Positions 17,535-26,459 of a stretch of DNA of 28,681 nt are shown piece by piece. The stretch's first letter is position 1; each line of letters starts with the position of its first letter. The DNA lies in contig CAZLGJ010000022.1 in assembly GCA_964559075.1 (NCBI GenBank), positions 1-28,681 of the forward strand, in the 5' to 3' direction. Source of the DNA: Opacimonas sp964559075 (GTDB taxonomy: Bacteria; Pseudomonadota; Gammaproteobacteria; Enterobacterales; Alteromonadaceae). Both the position numbers and the translations under genes were made by a program. The notes under the pieces were generated by a model. That model worked only from the letters and a program-made list of their open reading frames with translations. It did no database searches and was not told the DNA's origin.

Positions 17535-18782
17535 TTAGTTGGTACTTACGTATCTTGCGATTATTGTAAGAAGTTGCTCGGCAATTGCAAGCTTATCTTG
17601 TTGGGGCAGCGCGATTTTTTCATCATGGGTATAAACCGTCAGGGCGTTTTGGGCTTGATTAAAGCCAATGTTGCTGTCTGACACATCGTTAGCGGCAATC
17701 ATGTTGAGCTTCTTGCGGCGCAGTTTGTCCTTGGCGTAGTGTTCGACATCTTGGGTTTCGGCGGCAAAGCCAACCGTAAATGGCGGTGAATCAAGCGCGG
17801 CGACATCGGCCAAAATATCGGGATTTTTGACCAGCGTGAGCTGCATTTCAACCTGTTGTGTTTTTTTTATTTTTTGGGTCGCAACATCGGCTAGGCGGTA
17901 ATCAGCAACTGCAGCGCAGCCGATAAATACATCACAATCAGCCACATGTGCCATCACAGCAGCATGCATGTCGAGCGCAGAAATCACTTTGATAGTGTTT
18001 ACGCCTAGCGGTTCAGGTAGCGCCACCGGGCCAGATACTAAGGTCACTTGTGCGCCCAGTTGCACAGCCTGTACAGCCAAGGCATAGCCCATTTTGCCCG
18101 AGGAGTGATTGGAGATATAGCGCACCGGATCAATGGCTTCTTGCGTTGGGCCTGCGGTGATCAAAAGGCGTTGTCCTTCTAAGGGGAGTGCCGCTGTGGT
18201 GTGCGTGCTAGGTGAGAACTTTCTTTGCGAACTAGCTTGTGCCTGCTCTGCTAGTTGCTGGGCAATCTCTACCGGCTCCAACATGCGTCCATAGCCGACA
18301 TCACCACAAGCTTGTTCACCCGCAGCGGGGCCAAGGATATTTACACCGCGCTGTTGCAGTCGATTCAGGTTCTCTTGAGTGGCTGTAGCCGCCCACATCT
18401 GTTGATTCATCGCCGGGGCAATGCTCAGCGGAGCTGTAGAGGCAAGTACCAGCGTGGTGAGTAAGTCATCGGCCATGCCGTGCGCGAGTTTGGCCATCAC
18501 ATGCGCTGTAGCTGGGGCAATCAAAATATGGTCGGCCCATTTAGCCAGTTCGATATGTCCCATGCCGGCCTCTGCCGCAGGGTCGAGCAAATGTTCACTG
18601 ACCGGATTGCCGCTGACTGCCTGTAGTGAGAGTGGCGTGACGAATTCTCTCGCAGATGCCGATAGCACTACGCGCACGTTGGCGCCAAGTGCAGTGAGTT
18701 TGCGCACCATGTCGCAAGCTTTGTAAGCAGCGATGCCGCCTGTGACGCCAAGAAGAATGTTTTGCTGAGCTAAGTTCGCCAT
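17535..18782 (-). CDS. coaBC: Bifunctional phosphopantothenoylcysteine decarboxylase / phosphopantothenate-cysteine ligase
   Basis: 415 aa. The N-terminal CoaC flavoprotein domain shows GVTGGIAAYKACD, HIELAKWADHILIAPATA with the active His, PAMNQQMW and the flap Cys in GEQACGDVGYGR. The C-terminal CoaB ligase domain, from about residue 205, has ITAGPTQEAIDPVRYISNHS and the KIKK lysine. It converts 4'-phosphopantothenate plus Cys to 4'-phosphopantetheine in coenzyme A synthesis; coaD in this window carries out the next step. AAGG lies 8 nt before the ATG at 18782. The promoter side is interrupted by a 10-N gap. Confidence 0.96.
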   Translation of the reverse strand: MANLAQQNILLGVTGGIAAYKACDMVRKLTALGANVRVVLSASAREFVTPLSLQAVSGNPVSEHLLDPAAEAGMGHIELAKWADHILIAPATAHVMAKLAHGMADDLLTTLVLASTAPLSIAPAMNQQMWAATATQENLNRLQQRGVNILGPAAGEQACGDVGYGRMLEPVEIAQQLAEQAQASSQRKFSPSTHTTAALPLEGQRLLITAGPTQEAIDPVRYISNHSSGKMGYALAVQAVQLGAQVTLVSGPVALPEPLGVNTIKVISALDMHAAVMAHVADCDVFIGCAAVADYRLADVATQKIKKTQQVEMQLTLVKNPDILADVAALDSPPFTVGFAAETQDVEHYAKDKLRRKKLNMIAANDVSDSNIGFNQAQNALTVYTHDEKIALPQQDKLAIAEQLLTIIARYVSTN

Positions 18783-19081
18783 ATAATTGCCTTTACGTCA
18801 CCTGTTCCGATAATNNNNNNNNNNGTGCCAATGTGTGGTAAGTCAAAATGCCATTATGGGATGTTTGGCGAGTCTTGCCAAGCGTCAATCGGTGATTTGA
18901 CTGACAAAAAATCCCAACTAGACCAAGGTCTTGACTGTTGATGTTTAGCAACATTTATCTCATCAAGGCAACGCTCAAACCACATATACTCAAATCTTAG
19001 TCGGGTCTGATAAGGCCCATCGCCCCACACAACCTATTGCCGCACATATTGCATTGCAGAACAAAGATGAGGAGCACAACT
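18783..19081. other. Divergent coaBC-radC intergenic region with a 10-N gap
   Basis: 299 bp without a supported gene. It holds the N run at 18815-18824 and a short dyad AGACC-AA-GGTCT at 18920-18931. No overlap between the two gap flanks was seen. Promoters for both genes must be here, but none stands out. Confidence 0.6.
18815..18824. other. Assembly gap, 10 N
   Basis: Run of 10 N about 33 bp upstream of the coaBC start codon, probably a small-gap placeholder. Confidence 0.97.
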
Positions 19082-19717
19082 GTGACACAGCCTACCAACC
19101 ACTACTCAAGTCAGAGTGATAGACTGCTACTAGCGCAGTGTTTGCAACAGCGCGAATCGCTGACCAAGACCAATGTATTGGCTGGCGAGTTATTGGATAA
19201 ATTTGGTAGCTTACACGGGGTCTTACAAGCGAGTGCCCAACAGGTTCAAAGCGTTAAAGGCATGGGGCCGAAGCGCTTTGCCAAACTCAAAGCCATGCAG
19301 GAAATGCATACACGGGTATTGTTTGAACCGGTCGCCTGTAGCGACAAACTCACCAGCTTTGCTCAGGTGCAGGCATTTCTAAGGGCGCGGTTGCAATTTC
19401 ACTGTCATGAGTGTTTTGCCGTGATCATGCTCGATAATCAGCACCAGTTCTTACACTTTGCCGAGGTGTTTCAGGGCACTATTAATATGGCACCGGTTTA
19501 TCCTAGGGTGTTGGTCAAGCTGGCGTTAGAGTATAATGCCGCGGCAATCATCTTGGCGCATAACCACCCGTCTGGCAATGCAGAGCCGAGTGATGCCGAC
19601 CGGCGCATTACCCAGGTCATACAAGAAGCACTGCAGCTCATCGACGTTCGCGTGCTGGATCACGTAGTGGTAGGGGCAGGGCAATGCACGTCGTTCGTTG
19701 CTCGTGGCTGGCTATGA
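19082..19717 (+). CDS. radC: RadC family JAB/JAMM-domain protein
   Basis: 211 aa when started at GTG 19082, chosen because GAGGAG lies about 7 nt upstream. The open frame reaches back to a TTG at 19037 without a ribosome binding site. The C-terminal JAMM motif HNHPSGNAEPSDAD and the EVFQGTIN segment are typical. The N-terminal half has the helix-hairpin-helix-like KGMGPKRFAKLKA. Compared with E. coli RadC (about 222 aa) it lacks the usual N-terminal RPREKLL box, so the N-terminus is short. It is divergent from coaBC, the standard gene order. The molecular function of RadC is uncertain and a repair role is no longer accepted. Confidence 0.92.
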   Translation: MTQPTNHYSSQSDRLLLAQCLQQRESLTKTNVLAGELLDKFGSLHGVLQASAQQVQSVKGMGPKRFAKLKAMQEMHTRVLFEPVACSDKLTSFAQVQAFLRARLQFHCHECFAVIMLDNQHQFLHFAEVFQGTINMAPVYPRVLVKLALEYNAAAIILAHNHPSGNAEPSDADRRITQVIQEALQLIDVRVLDHVVVGAGQCTSFVARGWL

Positions 19718-19784
19718 GCAGCAGTAGTGCAAAAAAAATAGTGTTTAAATTTTAATCACTTACGGGTTTGATCGCATAAATAGT

Positions 19785-19813
19785 TTGCAATAAATGGCTA
19801 AATACTGTATAAA
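19785..19813 (+). promoter_or_regulatory. Sigma-70 promoter of rpmB-rpmG
   Basis: TTGCAA (19785-19790), a 17-bp spacer, then TATAAA (19808-19813), with an AT-rich stretch upstream. Transcription would start about 65 bp before the rpmB ATG. The match and spacing are good for a strong ribosomal-protein promoter. Confidence 0.65.
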
Positions 19814-19885
19814 ATGAGCCCTCTTATTCGCAAGAACACTCGATGGTTTGTTGCGAGTTGTAATCGTTTTATTGGAGACATTGTT

Positions 19886-20122
19886 ATGGCAAAAGTATGT
19901 CAAGTAACAGGCAAGCGTCCAGCAGTTGGTAATAACCGCTCGCACGCTCGCAACGCGACTCGTCGTCGTTTTTTACCTAATTTACAAACTCACCGTTTTT
20001 GGGTTGAGTCTGAAAACCGTTTCGTTAAATTGCGTTTAACTACTAAAGGTATGCGCATTATTGACAAAAAAGGCATTGATGCAGTATTGACTGACATCCG
20101 TGCACGTGGCGAAAAAGTATAA
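19886..20122 (+). CDS. rpmB: 50S ribosomal protein L28
   Basis: 78 aa starting at ATG 19886 with GGAG 9 nt upstream. The frame is open further 5', but MAKVCQVTGKRP is the conserved L28 N-terminus. Nearly the whole sequence matches enterobacterial L28, including HRFWVES and the C-terminal IRARGEK. It lacks paired CxxC motifs, so it is the zinc-free form. First gene of the rpmB-rpmG operon. Confidence 0.98.
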   Translation: MAKVCQVTGKRPAVGNNRSHARNATRRRFLPNLQTHRFWVESENRFVKLRLTTKGMRIIDKKGIDAVLTDIRARGEKV

Positions 20123-20134
20123 GGAAGCTGAATC

Positions 20135-20290
20135 ATGCGTGATAAAATCAAATTAGTATCTTCTGCTGGTACAGGTTATTTCTATACTACAGACAAAAAC
20201 AAGCGCAACATGCCGGGCAAGATGGAAATCAAAAAGTACGATCCTAAGGTTCGTAAGCACGTCATGTTCAAGGAAGCAAAAATCAAATAA
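20135..20290 (+). CDS. rpmG: 50S ribosomal protein L33
   Basis: 51 aa, beginning MRDKIKLVSSAGTG and ending FKEAKIK, with AAGGA upstream of the ATG. It follows rpmB by 12 bp as in most gammaproteobacteria. No cysteines are present, so it is the zinc-independent form. A strong terminator follows. Confidence 0.98.
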   Translation: MRDKIKLVSSAGTGYFYTTDKNKRNMPGKMEIKKYDPKVRKHVMFKEAKIK

Positions 20291-20312
20291 TTATTTGGTG
20301 ATGTCTCCAACG

Positions 20313-20342
20313 AAACCCGATACTGCGTATCGGGTTTTTTTT
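20313..20342 (+). terminator. Intrinsic terminator after rpmG
   Basis: Perfect 10-bp stem AAACCCGATA / TATCGGGTTT with a 5-nt loop (CTGCG), running into eight Ts. It ends the rpmB-rpmG transcript before mutM. Confidence 0.92.
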
Positions 20343-20410
20343 GATCTCAACAAGCCGCCACGGCATACTATGGCTAATGACAATAAAAATTAGCTAAAAA
20401 AGTCGCCTGC

Positions 20411-21223
20411 ATGCCTGAATTACCAGAAGTTGAAGTCTCTCGCCAAGGGGTCGCGCCCAAAATCACCGGTCGCACCATTACCGACGTTATCATCCGCACC
20501 CCCAAGTTACGCTGGGCGGTGCCGAGCGAGGTAATGCAGGTCATTGGACATGACATTCAATCGGTGACGCGACGTGCCAAATACCTATTTATCAATACTG
20601 ACGCAGGTAGCGTTATGCTCCATTTAGGGATGACGGGGTATTTACGCGTCTTTGATAAAAATACCGAGCTCAAAAAACACGACCACTTTGACATTGTGTT
20701 AGATAACGGCGAATGCTTGCGCTTTAACGATGCGCGCAAGTTTGGTGCCGTACTGTGGCAAGGACTCGAGCAACCGCCACATGTGCTGCTACAAAGCCTA
20801 GGCCCTGAGCCACTCACCGATGCGTTTTCAGTCGATACCTTGTACGACAAAAGCCGCGGCCGTCAGGTCACGGTGAAGCAATTTATCATGAATAATGATG
20901 TGGTTGTGGGCGTGGGCAATATCTATGCGAACGAAGCGCTGTTTATGTCGGGGATCCACCCGCTGCGCAAAGCGGGCAACATCAGTAAGGCGCGCTACGC
21001 ACGCTTGGTCGACAACATCAAAACAGTGTTAGCTGCTGCTATTAAGCAGGGCGGCACGACGCTGCAAGACTTTTCTAATGTCGATGGCAATCCAGGCTAT
21101 TTTCGCCTGCACCTAAACGTCTACGGGCGCGATGGTGAGGCGTGTCACACTTGCCAAGCCACCATCAAGTCGCAAATGGTCGGTCAGCGCAACACCTTTT
21201 ATTGTGGGGTTTGCCAGCGCTAG
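20411..21223 (+). CDS. mutM: Formamidopyrimidine-DNA glycosylase (Fpg)
   Basis: 270 aa, as in E. coli (269). The N-terminus is MPELPEVE with catalytic Pro2 and Glu3; K57 is in RRAKYLF. The C-terminal zinc finger has C245, C248, C265 and C268. It excises 8-oxoguanine and formamidopyrimidines and cuts the abasic strand. The 3' end overlaps the convergent coaD stop by 4 bp (21220-21223). Confidence 0.97.
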   Translation: MPELPEVEVSRQGVAPKITGRTITDVIIRTPKLRWAVPSEVMQVIGHDIQSVTRRAKYLFINTDAGSVMLHLGMTGYLRVFDKNTELKKHDHFDIVLDNGECLRFNDARKFGAVLWQGLEQPPHVLLQSLGPEPLTDAFSVDTLYDKSRGRQVTVKQFIMNNDVVVGVGNIYANEALFMSGIHPLRKAGNISKARYARLVDNIKTVLAAAIKQGGTTLQDFSNVDGNPGYFRLHLNVYGRDGEACHTCQATIKSQMVGQRNTFYCGVCQR

Positions 21224-21708
21224 TTGGGCGTGTGCAGACGCTCATCAAGCGCGGCTTTGATCAGCGGGTGCACAAACTCATCGACGTTGCCGTTGTGTAA
21301 GGCGACTTCTTTGACCAAAGTAGACGAGATAAACGAATTCTCTTCTGCGGGCGTCAAAAACACGCTTTCCAAATTGGGATTGAGACGACGATTCATGTTG
21401 GCTAACTGAAACTCATATTCAAAATCTGACACCGCGCGCAAGCCGCGAATAAGCACAGTCGCGTTTTGGTTTTTAGCAAAATCCGCCAGCAATCCGGTGA
21501 AGCCCATGACCGAGACATTGGGTAACTCGCTGGTGATTTGAGTAATGAGGTCCACGCGTTCTTCAAGAGAAAATAGCGGTTTTTTGGACGGGTTTGAGGC
21601 AATGCCAACGATAACATGTTCAAACATATCGGCGGCGCGCACGATGAGATCATAGTGACCGTTAGTAATGGGATCAAATGTACCTGGGTAAATTGCGCGG
21701 GTTTTCAT
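21220..21708 (-). CDS. coaD: Phosphopantetheine adenylyltransferase
   Basis: 162 aa, standard length. It has the nucleotidyltransferase motif TNGH at 15-18 after YPGTFDP, the RGLRAVSDFEYE segment and the ISSTLVKE motif. It catalyses the penultimate step of coenzyme A synthesis. It is convergent with mutM with a 4-bp overlap and lies 145 bp downstream of kdkA on the same strand, a core arrangement in gammaproteobacteria. Confidence 0.97.
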   Translation of the reverse strand: MKTRAIYPGTFDPITNGHYDLIVRAADMFEHVIVGIASNPSKKPLFSLEERVDLITQITSELPNVSVMGFTGLLADFAKNQNATVLIRGLRAVSDFEYEFQLANMNRRLNPNLESVFLTPAEENSFISSTLVKEVALHNGNVDEFVHPLIKAALDERLHTPN

Positions 21709-21853
21709 AATACCGATTCCGTGGATGTTGTTGTAAGTATTGATTTAGTTGCCATTATTGCTCAATGTCACCATAACAATGGGCATGCGAGGTTGCAAGA
21801 TAAAACTGCAAGTCGGAAAGGGAATGTCTGGTTTTGATGTCAGCGTCTGCATG

Positions 21854-22579
21854 TTAATTATAGTGATAGCCGTCAAGCAAACAGTCCCAGTCGTAGTCGG
21901 CAAAATAATATTCTTCCGCATGTGTTTGCTCTTTGCGCAAAGAGCGTTGCAGCCTGCTGAGATTGCTATCTGTCCAATTTCCCGGTGCGCGGCGATAACA
22001 TCGATCGAAATCAATTAGCCAGAGTTGCTGCTGAGTATCGAGCAAAATGTTGTGAATGTTAAGATCATGATGGTAAACGCCGATTTCGTGCATTTGACGA
22101 ATAATACGTCCGATATCGTGCCACGTTTGCTCGCCTAAAGGGCCGTTTAGTAACAGCGAATGAATATCTTGTGCATCGCTGATACGCTCGAGCAGTACGG
22201 CGTTGCGGCAGGTGAAACCTCTGCGCCACACCACTCCAGCAATGGGACTTGGGACGTTGAGTCCTTGTGACGCGCAATACTGCAAAATGTCTATTTCGCG
22301 AGCAACGCGAGTGCGTGAGAGTCCGTTAAAGATAAACTGGTCATGGCTGATATGCCGAATTGCACCGCCGCGTAGATAGCGACGCAATACCATGTGTTGG
22401 TCATGGTGAGTGATGAAATAGGTGGTACCGCGTCCCTCAACGACGCCGCTGATTGCTTGCTGCGCCTGCCAATAGGTGGGTTCGAACCACTGCGCACTGA
22501 TCATCGACGCAGTCGCAGGCACATAGAGCTGCGCATTGCTATCGGTTCGCCAATGCCAACGTTGAGATTGTGAAGCCAT
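21854..22579 (-). CDS. kdkA: 3-deoxy-D-manno-octulosonic acid (Kdo) kinase
   Basis: 241 aa. The kinase catalytic loop reads YHHDLNIHNILL (H171, D172, N177) and the metal-binding motif LIDFDRC is at 188-194, the signature of KdkA/RfaP-type LPS kinases. The N-terminus FEPTYWQ and the GGAIRHISHDQFIF segment also fit KdkA. It phosphorylates Kdo in the LPS inner core, typically where a single Kdo is used. It is divergent from a GT9 heptosyltransferase-like gene across 74 bp, and coaD follows. Confidence 0.93.
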   Translation of the reverse strand: MASQSQRWHWRTDSNAQLYVPATASMISAQWFEPTYWQAQQAISGVVEGRGTTYFITHHDQHMVLRRYLRGGAIRHISHDQFIFNGLSRTRVAREIDILQYCASQGLNVPSPIAGVVWRRGFTCRNAVLLERISDAQDIHSLLLNGPLGEQTWHDIGRIIRQMHEIGVYHHDLNIHNILLDTQQQLWLIDFDRCYRRAPGNWTDSNLSRLQRSLRKEQTHAEEYYFADYDWDCLLDGYHYN

Positions 22580-22653
22580 AAGCGCTTTGGGCTTGTACTT
22601 TGTGGATGAATACTATCAAATATACCCTATAAAACATCAAAAGACCCATATTT

Positions 22654-23689
22654 ATGACGCAAACGCCTGTGCAATCTATCTGTCTTATGCGCCTTTCTGC
22701 TATCGGGGATGTGACACATGCCGTCGCGCTAGTTAGCCGTATTCGTCGCTCATGGCCCACAACACGCATCACCTGGGTCATAGGTAAAATCGAGTATCAA
22801 CTGGTGCAGCACCTGCCTGATGTGGAATTTGTCGTGTGTGATAAACGCGCAAAAAATGCCCGTCAACTGCTCAAACAGGCCTTGGCAGGCCGCACTTTTG
22901 ATGTACTGCTGCAGATGCAGGTGGCGTTTCGCGCCAATTGGCTTGGTTCGGTGATTAAGNNNNNNNNNNATTGGCTTTGATCAAGCGCGCAGCTAAGAAT
23001 TGCATTCGTGGTTTATCAATGAGCGTATCAGCGGCCCGGCGCGCGTGCACGTCTTGGATGGATTCATGCAGTTTGCCGACGCTTTGGGCGTGCCTGCACA
23101 ACCTGTCACTTGGGATATACCGCTGCCAGAGACTGATTTGCAGTGGGCTGTCGAGACTGCCAATAAGTTAGGGCGCTTTGTCGTGGTGGCACCTGCGGCG
23201 TCTAAAGCACAGCGCAACTGGCTAAACGAGCGTTATGCACAAGTGCTTGAGCATCTCCACGGCAAAGGGCTGGCGACCGTATTATGCGGTGGGCCTGGCG
23301 CATTGGATCGCGCCTGTCGCGATGAGATTACGCAACATACTTCATCAGTGACGCTAGATTTGGTGGGGCAAACCAGTCTCACGCAGATGGCTGCGCTAAT
23401 GGCGCATGCCGCATGCGTGATTGCACCAGATACTGGACCGGCACACATCGCCTCGATGATGGGGGCACCTGTGGTGGGTCTGTATGCGCACAGTAACCCA
23501 CAACGCACCGGTCCCTATCATTCCCGAGCAACCACGGTCTCTGTTTATGCACAAGCGGTTCAAGCGGAATATGGCAAGCCATGGCAGGACTTAGGGTGGG
23601 GCAAGCGCGCTCATGGAGATGCTTTGATGGCGCAGATCAGCGTGTCAGATGTCATTGATCAAGTAGACGCGTGCTTAGCGGCTAACTAG
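22654..23689 (+). CDS. GT9 family LPS heptosyltransferase-like protein, interrupted by a gap and an in-frame stop
   Basis: The N-terminal part (22654-22959) reads MRLSAIGDVTHAVALVSRIR, typical of GT9 heptosyltransferases. A run of 10 N (22960-22969) follows. The frame resumes at 22970 with IGFDQARS, hits TAA at 22994-22996, then continues ELHSWFINERI to the C-terminal APDTGPAHIASMMGAPVVGLY domain, which binds the nucleotide sugar. The expected length is about 345 aa. Relatives carry Lys or Arg where the TAA lies, one base change away, and the position is 25 nt from the gap, so sequencing error is plausible. If the stop is real, this is a pseudogene. It is divergent from kdkA, which supports an LPS core role; I cannot tell WaaC, WaaF or a later enzyme. 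Confidence 0.8.
22960..22969. other. Assembly gap, 10 N, inside the GT9 gene
   Basis: Ten N between codons for SVIK and IGFD. Ten is not a multiple of three, so the frames on either side disagree. Homologues usually have only a few residues here, so the true gap is likely short. Confidence 0.97.
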
Positions 23690-23919
23690 CTAGCTAAGCC
23701 AAGTAATATCAACTATTCAGTTTTTATTCACAAAAAAAATAGCGCAATTCTTACAAAGCTTTCTATACTTTATATTAGTTATCAGCTGATATAACAATGG
23801 AATGTTATCGTCGAGGGTCACTTGTTCGTATTCTCTACTCCGTTGTCGTACATGGTAAATGGTCGCTGTAAATTCCACTGCCTCAAACATCACCCTCACA
23901 AGCTTTGCTGGGAGGGTGC
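23690..23919. other. Leader region of the GGDEF-EAL gene
   Basis: 230 bp with no supported gene. It contains the perfect palindrome ATCAGCTGAT at 23781-23790 and ends in the ribosome-binding-site hairpin described separately. AT-rich boxes such as TATACT (23764-23769) could be a -10, but no convincing -35 is seen. Confidence 0.5.
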
Positions 23920-23924
23920 GTGAT
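23889..23924 (+). promoter_or_regulatory. Hairpin sequestering the Shine-Dalgarno of the GGDEF-EAL gene
   Basis: CACCCTC (23891-23897) pairs perfectly with GAGGGTG (23912-23918) around a 14-nt loop. The right arm contains the GGAGGG ribosome binding site just before GTG 23920. An alternative pairing, ATCAC with GTGAT (23920-23924) plus CCTC with GAGG, would also hide the start codon. Confidence 0.5.
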
Positions 23925-26370
23925 CAAGTTTCTGAGTATCGGCCAAAAAATCTTTTCGTTGATGTTTTCCCTGATCGTGCTCACTTTGTTGGTGGTAATT
24001 GCGATTACGTTCAATGAATCTCGCACGAGTAAAGAGCGATTCAAAGATGAAAAAGTCGCCATGCACCAAAATGAATTTAACATCGTCCGTCAGCTGCATG
24101 CTAACCATTTGCGCTTATTTATCGAAAACGTTGTAAACCAACAGCCAGCCAATGCTCAGGTAATTGCGTCTTACTTTGACCAACAGTTTGATTTTTTAGA
24201 TATCAATGAGCTGCTTTCGCAGGTATGGGTCATCGATGCTAATGGGCAAGTGATCGGCGAAAACGCGTATAGCCCGCTTCCTATTAGCGAGCAACTAAAG
24301 ACAACTGACAATATTTCACAGCAGGCAGGACACATTTATTGTCAGGCCGATTGTTATTTGTACGTGGTGGTACCATTTTTGGTAGAAGATCAGGGGCAAG
24401 GGTTGATTGTCGGCGCGCAAACCCTGACCAAGCTCATGGCTGATCTATATCTCACCACTGGGGCGACCTTGTCACAGGTATATATGCACAGCAGCATCGA
24501 TGTCACGACTCAAGTGCTGCATCACAGCGCCACCGCCCCCTCTATTGTTAATCTTTTTGCACCTTATTTGTCCTCTCTCAAACGCCGTTCACCACAGGAA
24601 TATCTGGCTAACGGGATATATCTTGAGGGTAACGGGATCCCAAGTTTACTCAGCTTTATCGAACTCAATCCCCAGCAAGCCGACAGCAAACAATATTTGG
24701 TCTTTATGCAGAACGTGTCTGAAGAATTGATGAGTCGGCGCGTGTTTATGTTCAGCGTGATCTTAACCGCCAGCGTGCTGTTGGTATTGTTTAGCGTGAT
24801 TTTTTATTCTTTTACGCTTAAATACCGGCGTCGATTGAGCAACTTAGTCGAGCGCTTTCCGCTAATTAAAGAGCATCGCTTTGACGAGTTTGTTGATCAA
24901 AAGCTCGATATCAAACGATCGTTTAACGATGAACTGGATGTGTTGGATGATGCGGCGATTGAACTGGCACATGAACTCGATACCATGCATCAGAGGATCT
25001 CTGAGGACAAAGAACAGCTCAAGCAATTAGCCTTGTATGATGAGCTGACACAGCTGGCTAACCGCAACAAGCTCAACGAGTATCTGCGCGATGCTATTTC
25101 CCGCTTACGCCGCGATAAAGTCCCGTTTGGGGTGTTGCTGATCGACTTGGATGATTTCAAAAAAATCAACGATGGGCACGGCCATTCCACGGGGGACATG
25201 CTGATCCAAGAAGCGGCCAATCGCCTTAAAAACCTCGTGCGTGAGGTAGATCTGGTGTGTCGCTTTGGCGGCGATGAGTTTGTATTAGTGATGGAGAGCA
25301 TTCCTCAAACCCGCAAAGCCAATCTCGTTGCCCAAAAAGTGCTGCAGTGTTTTGAAGCGCCATTTGAATTCGATGGGATGCAGTTTTACGTCACCGTCAG
25401 TTTGGGCATGACGGTGTGCAACAGCACGGTGCTCAACGCCGATGAGATCATTCGCCAAGCCGATACTGCCATGTATCGCGCCAAAGAGGTCAAAGGGAAT
25501 TCCAAATACCTCTACGACTCGGTGCTGAACAACGAAGTGATCCGCAAAATTGAGCTAGAGCACGAGGCGCGTGAAGCGTTGCAAAACGATGATTTTTATT
25601 TGGCGCTGCAGCCAATTATCGATATGAAAACCAATTACTTGTATGGGTTTGAGGCGCTGTTGCGCTGGCGGCACCCGGAAAAAGGGTTGATTTCACCGGC
25701 TGAGTTTATCCCGATTTTGGAAAACTCCTCGTTCATGCTCAACCTCGATTATTACGTGATAGAGCGCAGCATGCGCGTGTTGCGCTATCTCACCACGCTT
25801 GGCTATAAAGAGCAATCGGTGGCAATCAACCTCTCTGCGACCCAGTTTCTGGATCCTAACCTTAAGAAATTTTTGCAAAAGATGCTCAAAAAATACGACA
25901 TTGCAGCCCATCGCATTGAGCTTGAATTGACTGAAACCACCTTGGTCTCTGATACCAAGATGACGGCACGCGTGATGCATGATTTGCGTAAAGTGGGTGT
26001 TAAGATATCAATCGATGATTTTGGCACCGGCTATTCGTCTTTGAGTTATTTGAGCAGTATGCCGGTGAGCAAAATAAAAATAGACCGTACCTTCGTCAAT
26101 GGCCTATTAGAAAATTCCACAGACTCACAAATCGTCACCTCGACCATTGCCATGGTCAAAAACATCGGCATGAAAGTGGTTGCAGAAGGGATTGAAACGA
26201 TAGACCAATATGCCAAACTCAGAGACTTGCACTGTGATTTTGCGCAGGGCTACTTTATTTCACGACCAATCCCTGAGCATCAGTTAGAAAAAGGCCTCAG
26301 TGAAATCTTGATAGAAAAAGTCTGGAACCCCTCCATAGAGCATTCCATGGGCTTAAAATATTTTAACTAA
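23920..26370 (+). CDS. Membrane-bound dual GGDEF-EAL cyclic-di-GMP enzyme
   Basis: 816 aa from GTG 23920, chosen for the GGAGGG box just upstream; a TTG at 23905 is in frame but lacks such a site. A transmembrane helix at about 9-31, a periplasmic sensor of about 240 residues and a second helix at about 275-298 precede a short linker. The GGDEF domain is intact (GGDEF at 450-454) with an RxxD inhibitory site five residues before it. The EAL domain is also intact: EALLRW at 578-583, NLSATQF, ELELTE, DDFGTG, KIDRTF and VAEGIE. Both diguanylate cyclase and phosphodiesterase activity are therefore possible, with the periplasmic domain as input. The periplasmic ligand is unknown and the fold was not identified with certainty. 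It stands alone in its transcription unit. Confidence 0.93.
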   Translation: MIKFLSIGQKIFSLMFSLIVLTLLVVIAITFNESRTSKERFKDEKVAMHQNEFNIVRQLHANHLRLFIENVVNQQPANAQVIASYFDQQFDFLDINELLSQVWVIDANGQVIGENAYSPLPISEQLKTTDNISQQAGHIYCQADCYLYVVVPFLVEDQGQGLIVGAQTLTKLMADLYLTTGATLSQVYMHSSIDVTTQVLHHSATAPSIVNLFAPYLSSLKRRSPQEYLANGIYLEGNGIPSLLSFIELNPQQADSKQYLVFMQNVSEELMSRRVFMFSVILTASVLLVLFSVIFYSFTLKYRRRLSNLVERFPLIKEHRFDEFVDQKLDIKRSFNDELDVLDDAAIELAHELDTMHQRISEDKEQLKQLALYDELTQLANRNKLNEYLRDAISRLRRDKVPFGVLLIDLDDFKKINDGHGHSTGDMLIQEAANRLKNLVREVDLVCRFGGDEFVLVMESIPQTRKANLVAQKVLQCFEAPFEFDGMQFYVTVSLGMTVCNSTVLNADEIIRQADTAMYRAKEVKGNSKYLYDSVLNNEVIRKIELEHEAREALQNDDFYLALQPIIDMKTNYLYGFEALLRWRHPEKGLISPAEFIPILENSSFMLNLDYYVIERSMRVLRYLTTLGYKEQSVAINLSATQFLDPNLKKFLQKMLKKYDIAAHRIELELTETTLVSDTKMTARVMHDLRKVGVKISIDDFGTGYSSLSYLSSMPVSKIKIDRTFVNGLLENSTDSQIVTSTIAMVKNIGMKVVAEGIETIDQYAKLRDLHCDFAQGYFISRPIPEHQLEKGLSEILIEKVWNPSIEHSMGLKYFN

Positions 26371-26459
26371 GCCCTATACCTCGCACGCGCAGTACATTAC
26401 ACTAATCACGTACGACAACAAAAAATAAAAATATAACAAAATCAACGACAGAGATACTT

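Noticed and set aside
17546..17560. Possible SlmA-binding site near the coaBC 3' end (GGTACTTAC)
   Set aside because: Only half of the GTGAGTACTCAC consensus is matched and it lacks symmetry.
18920..18931. Dyad AGACC-AA-GGTCT between coaBC and radC as an operator or LexA box
   Set aside because: It does not match the LexA consensus and is a single short dyad.
22937..22977. ATTGGCTT on both sides of the 10-N gap in the GT9 gene, as another contig overlap
   Set aside because: Only 8 nt, in different reading frames (NWL versus IGF), and not abutting the gap on the left side.
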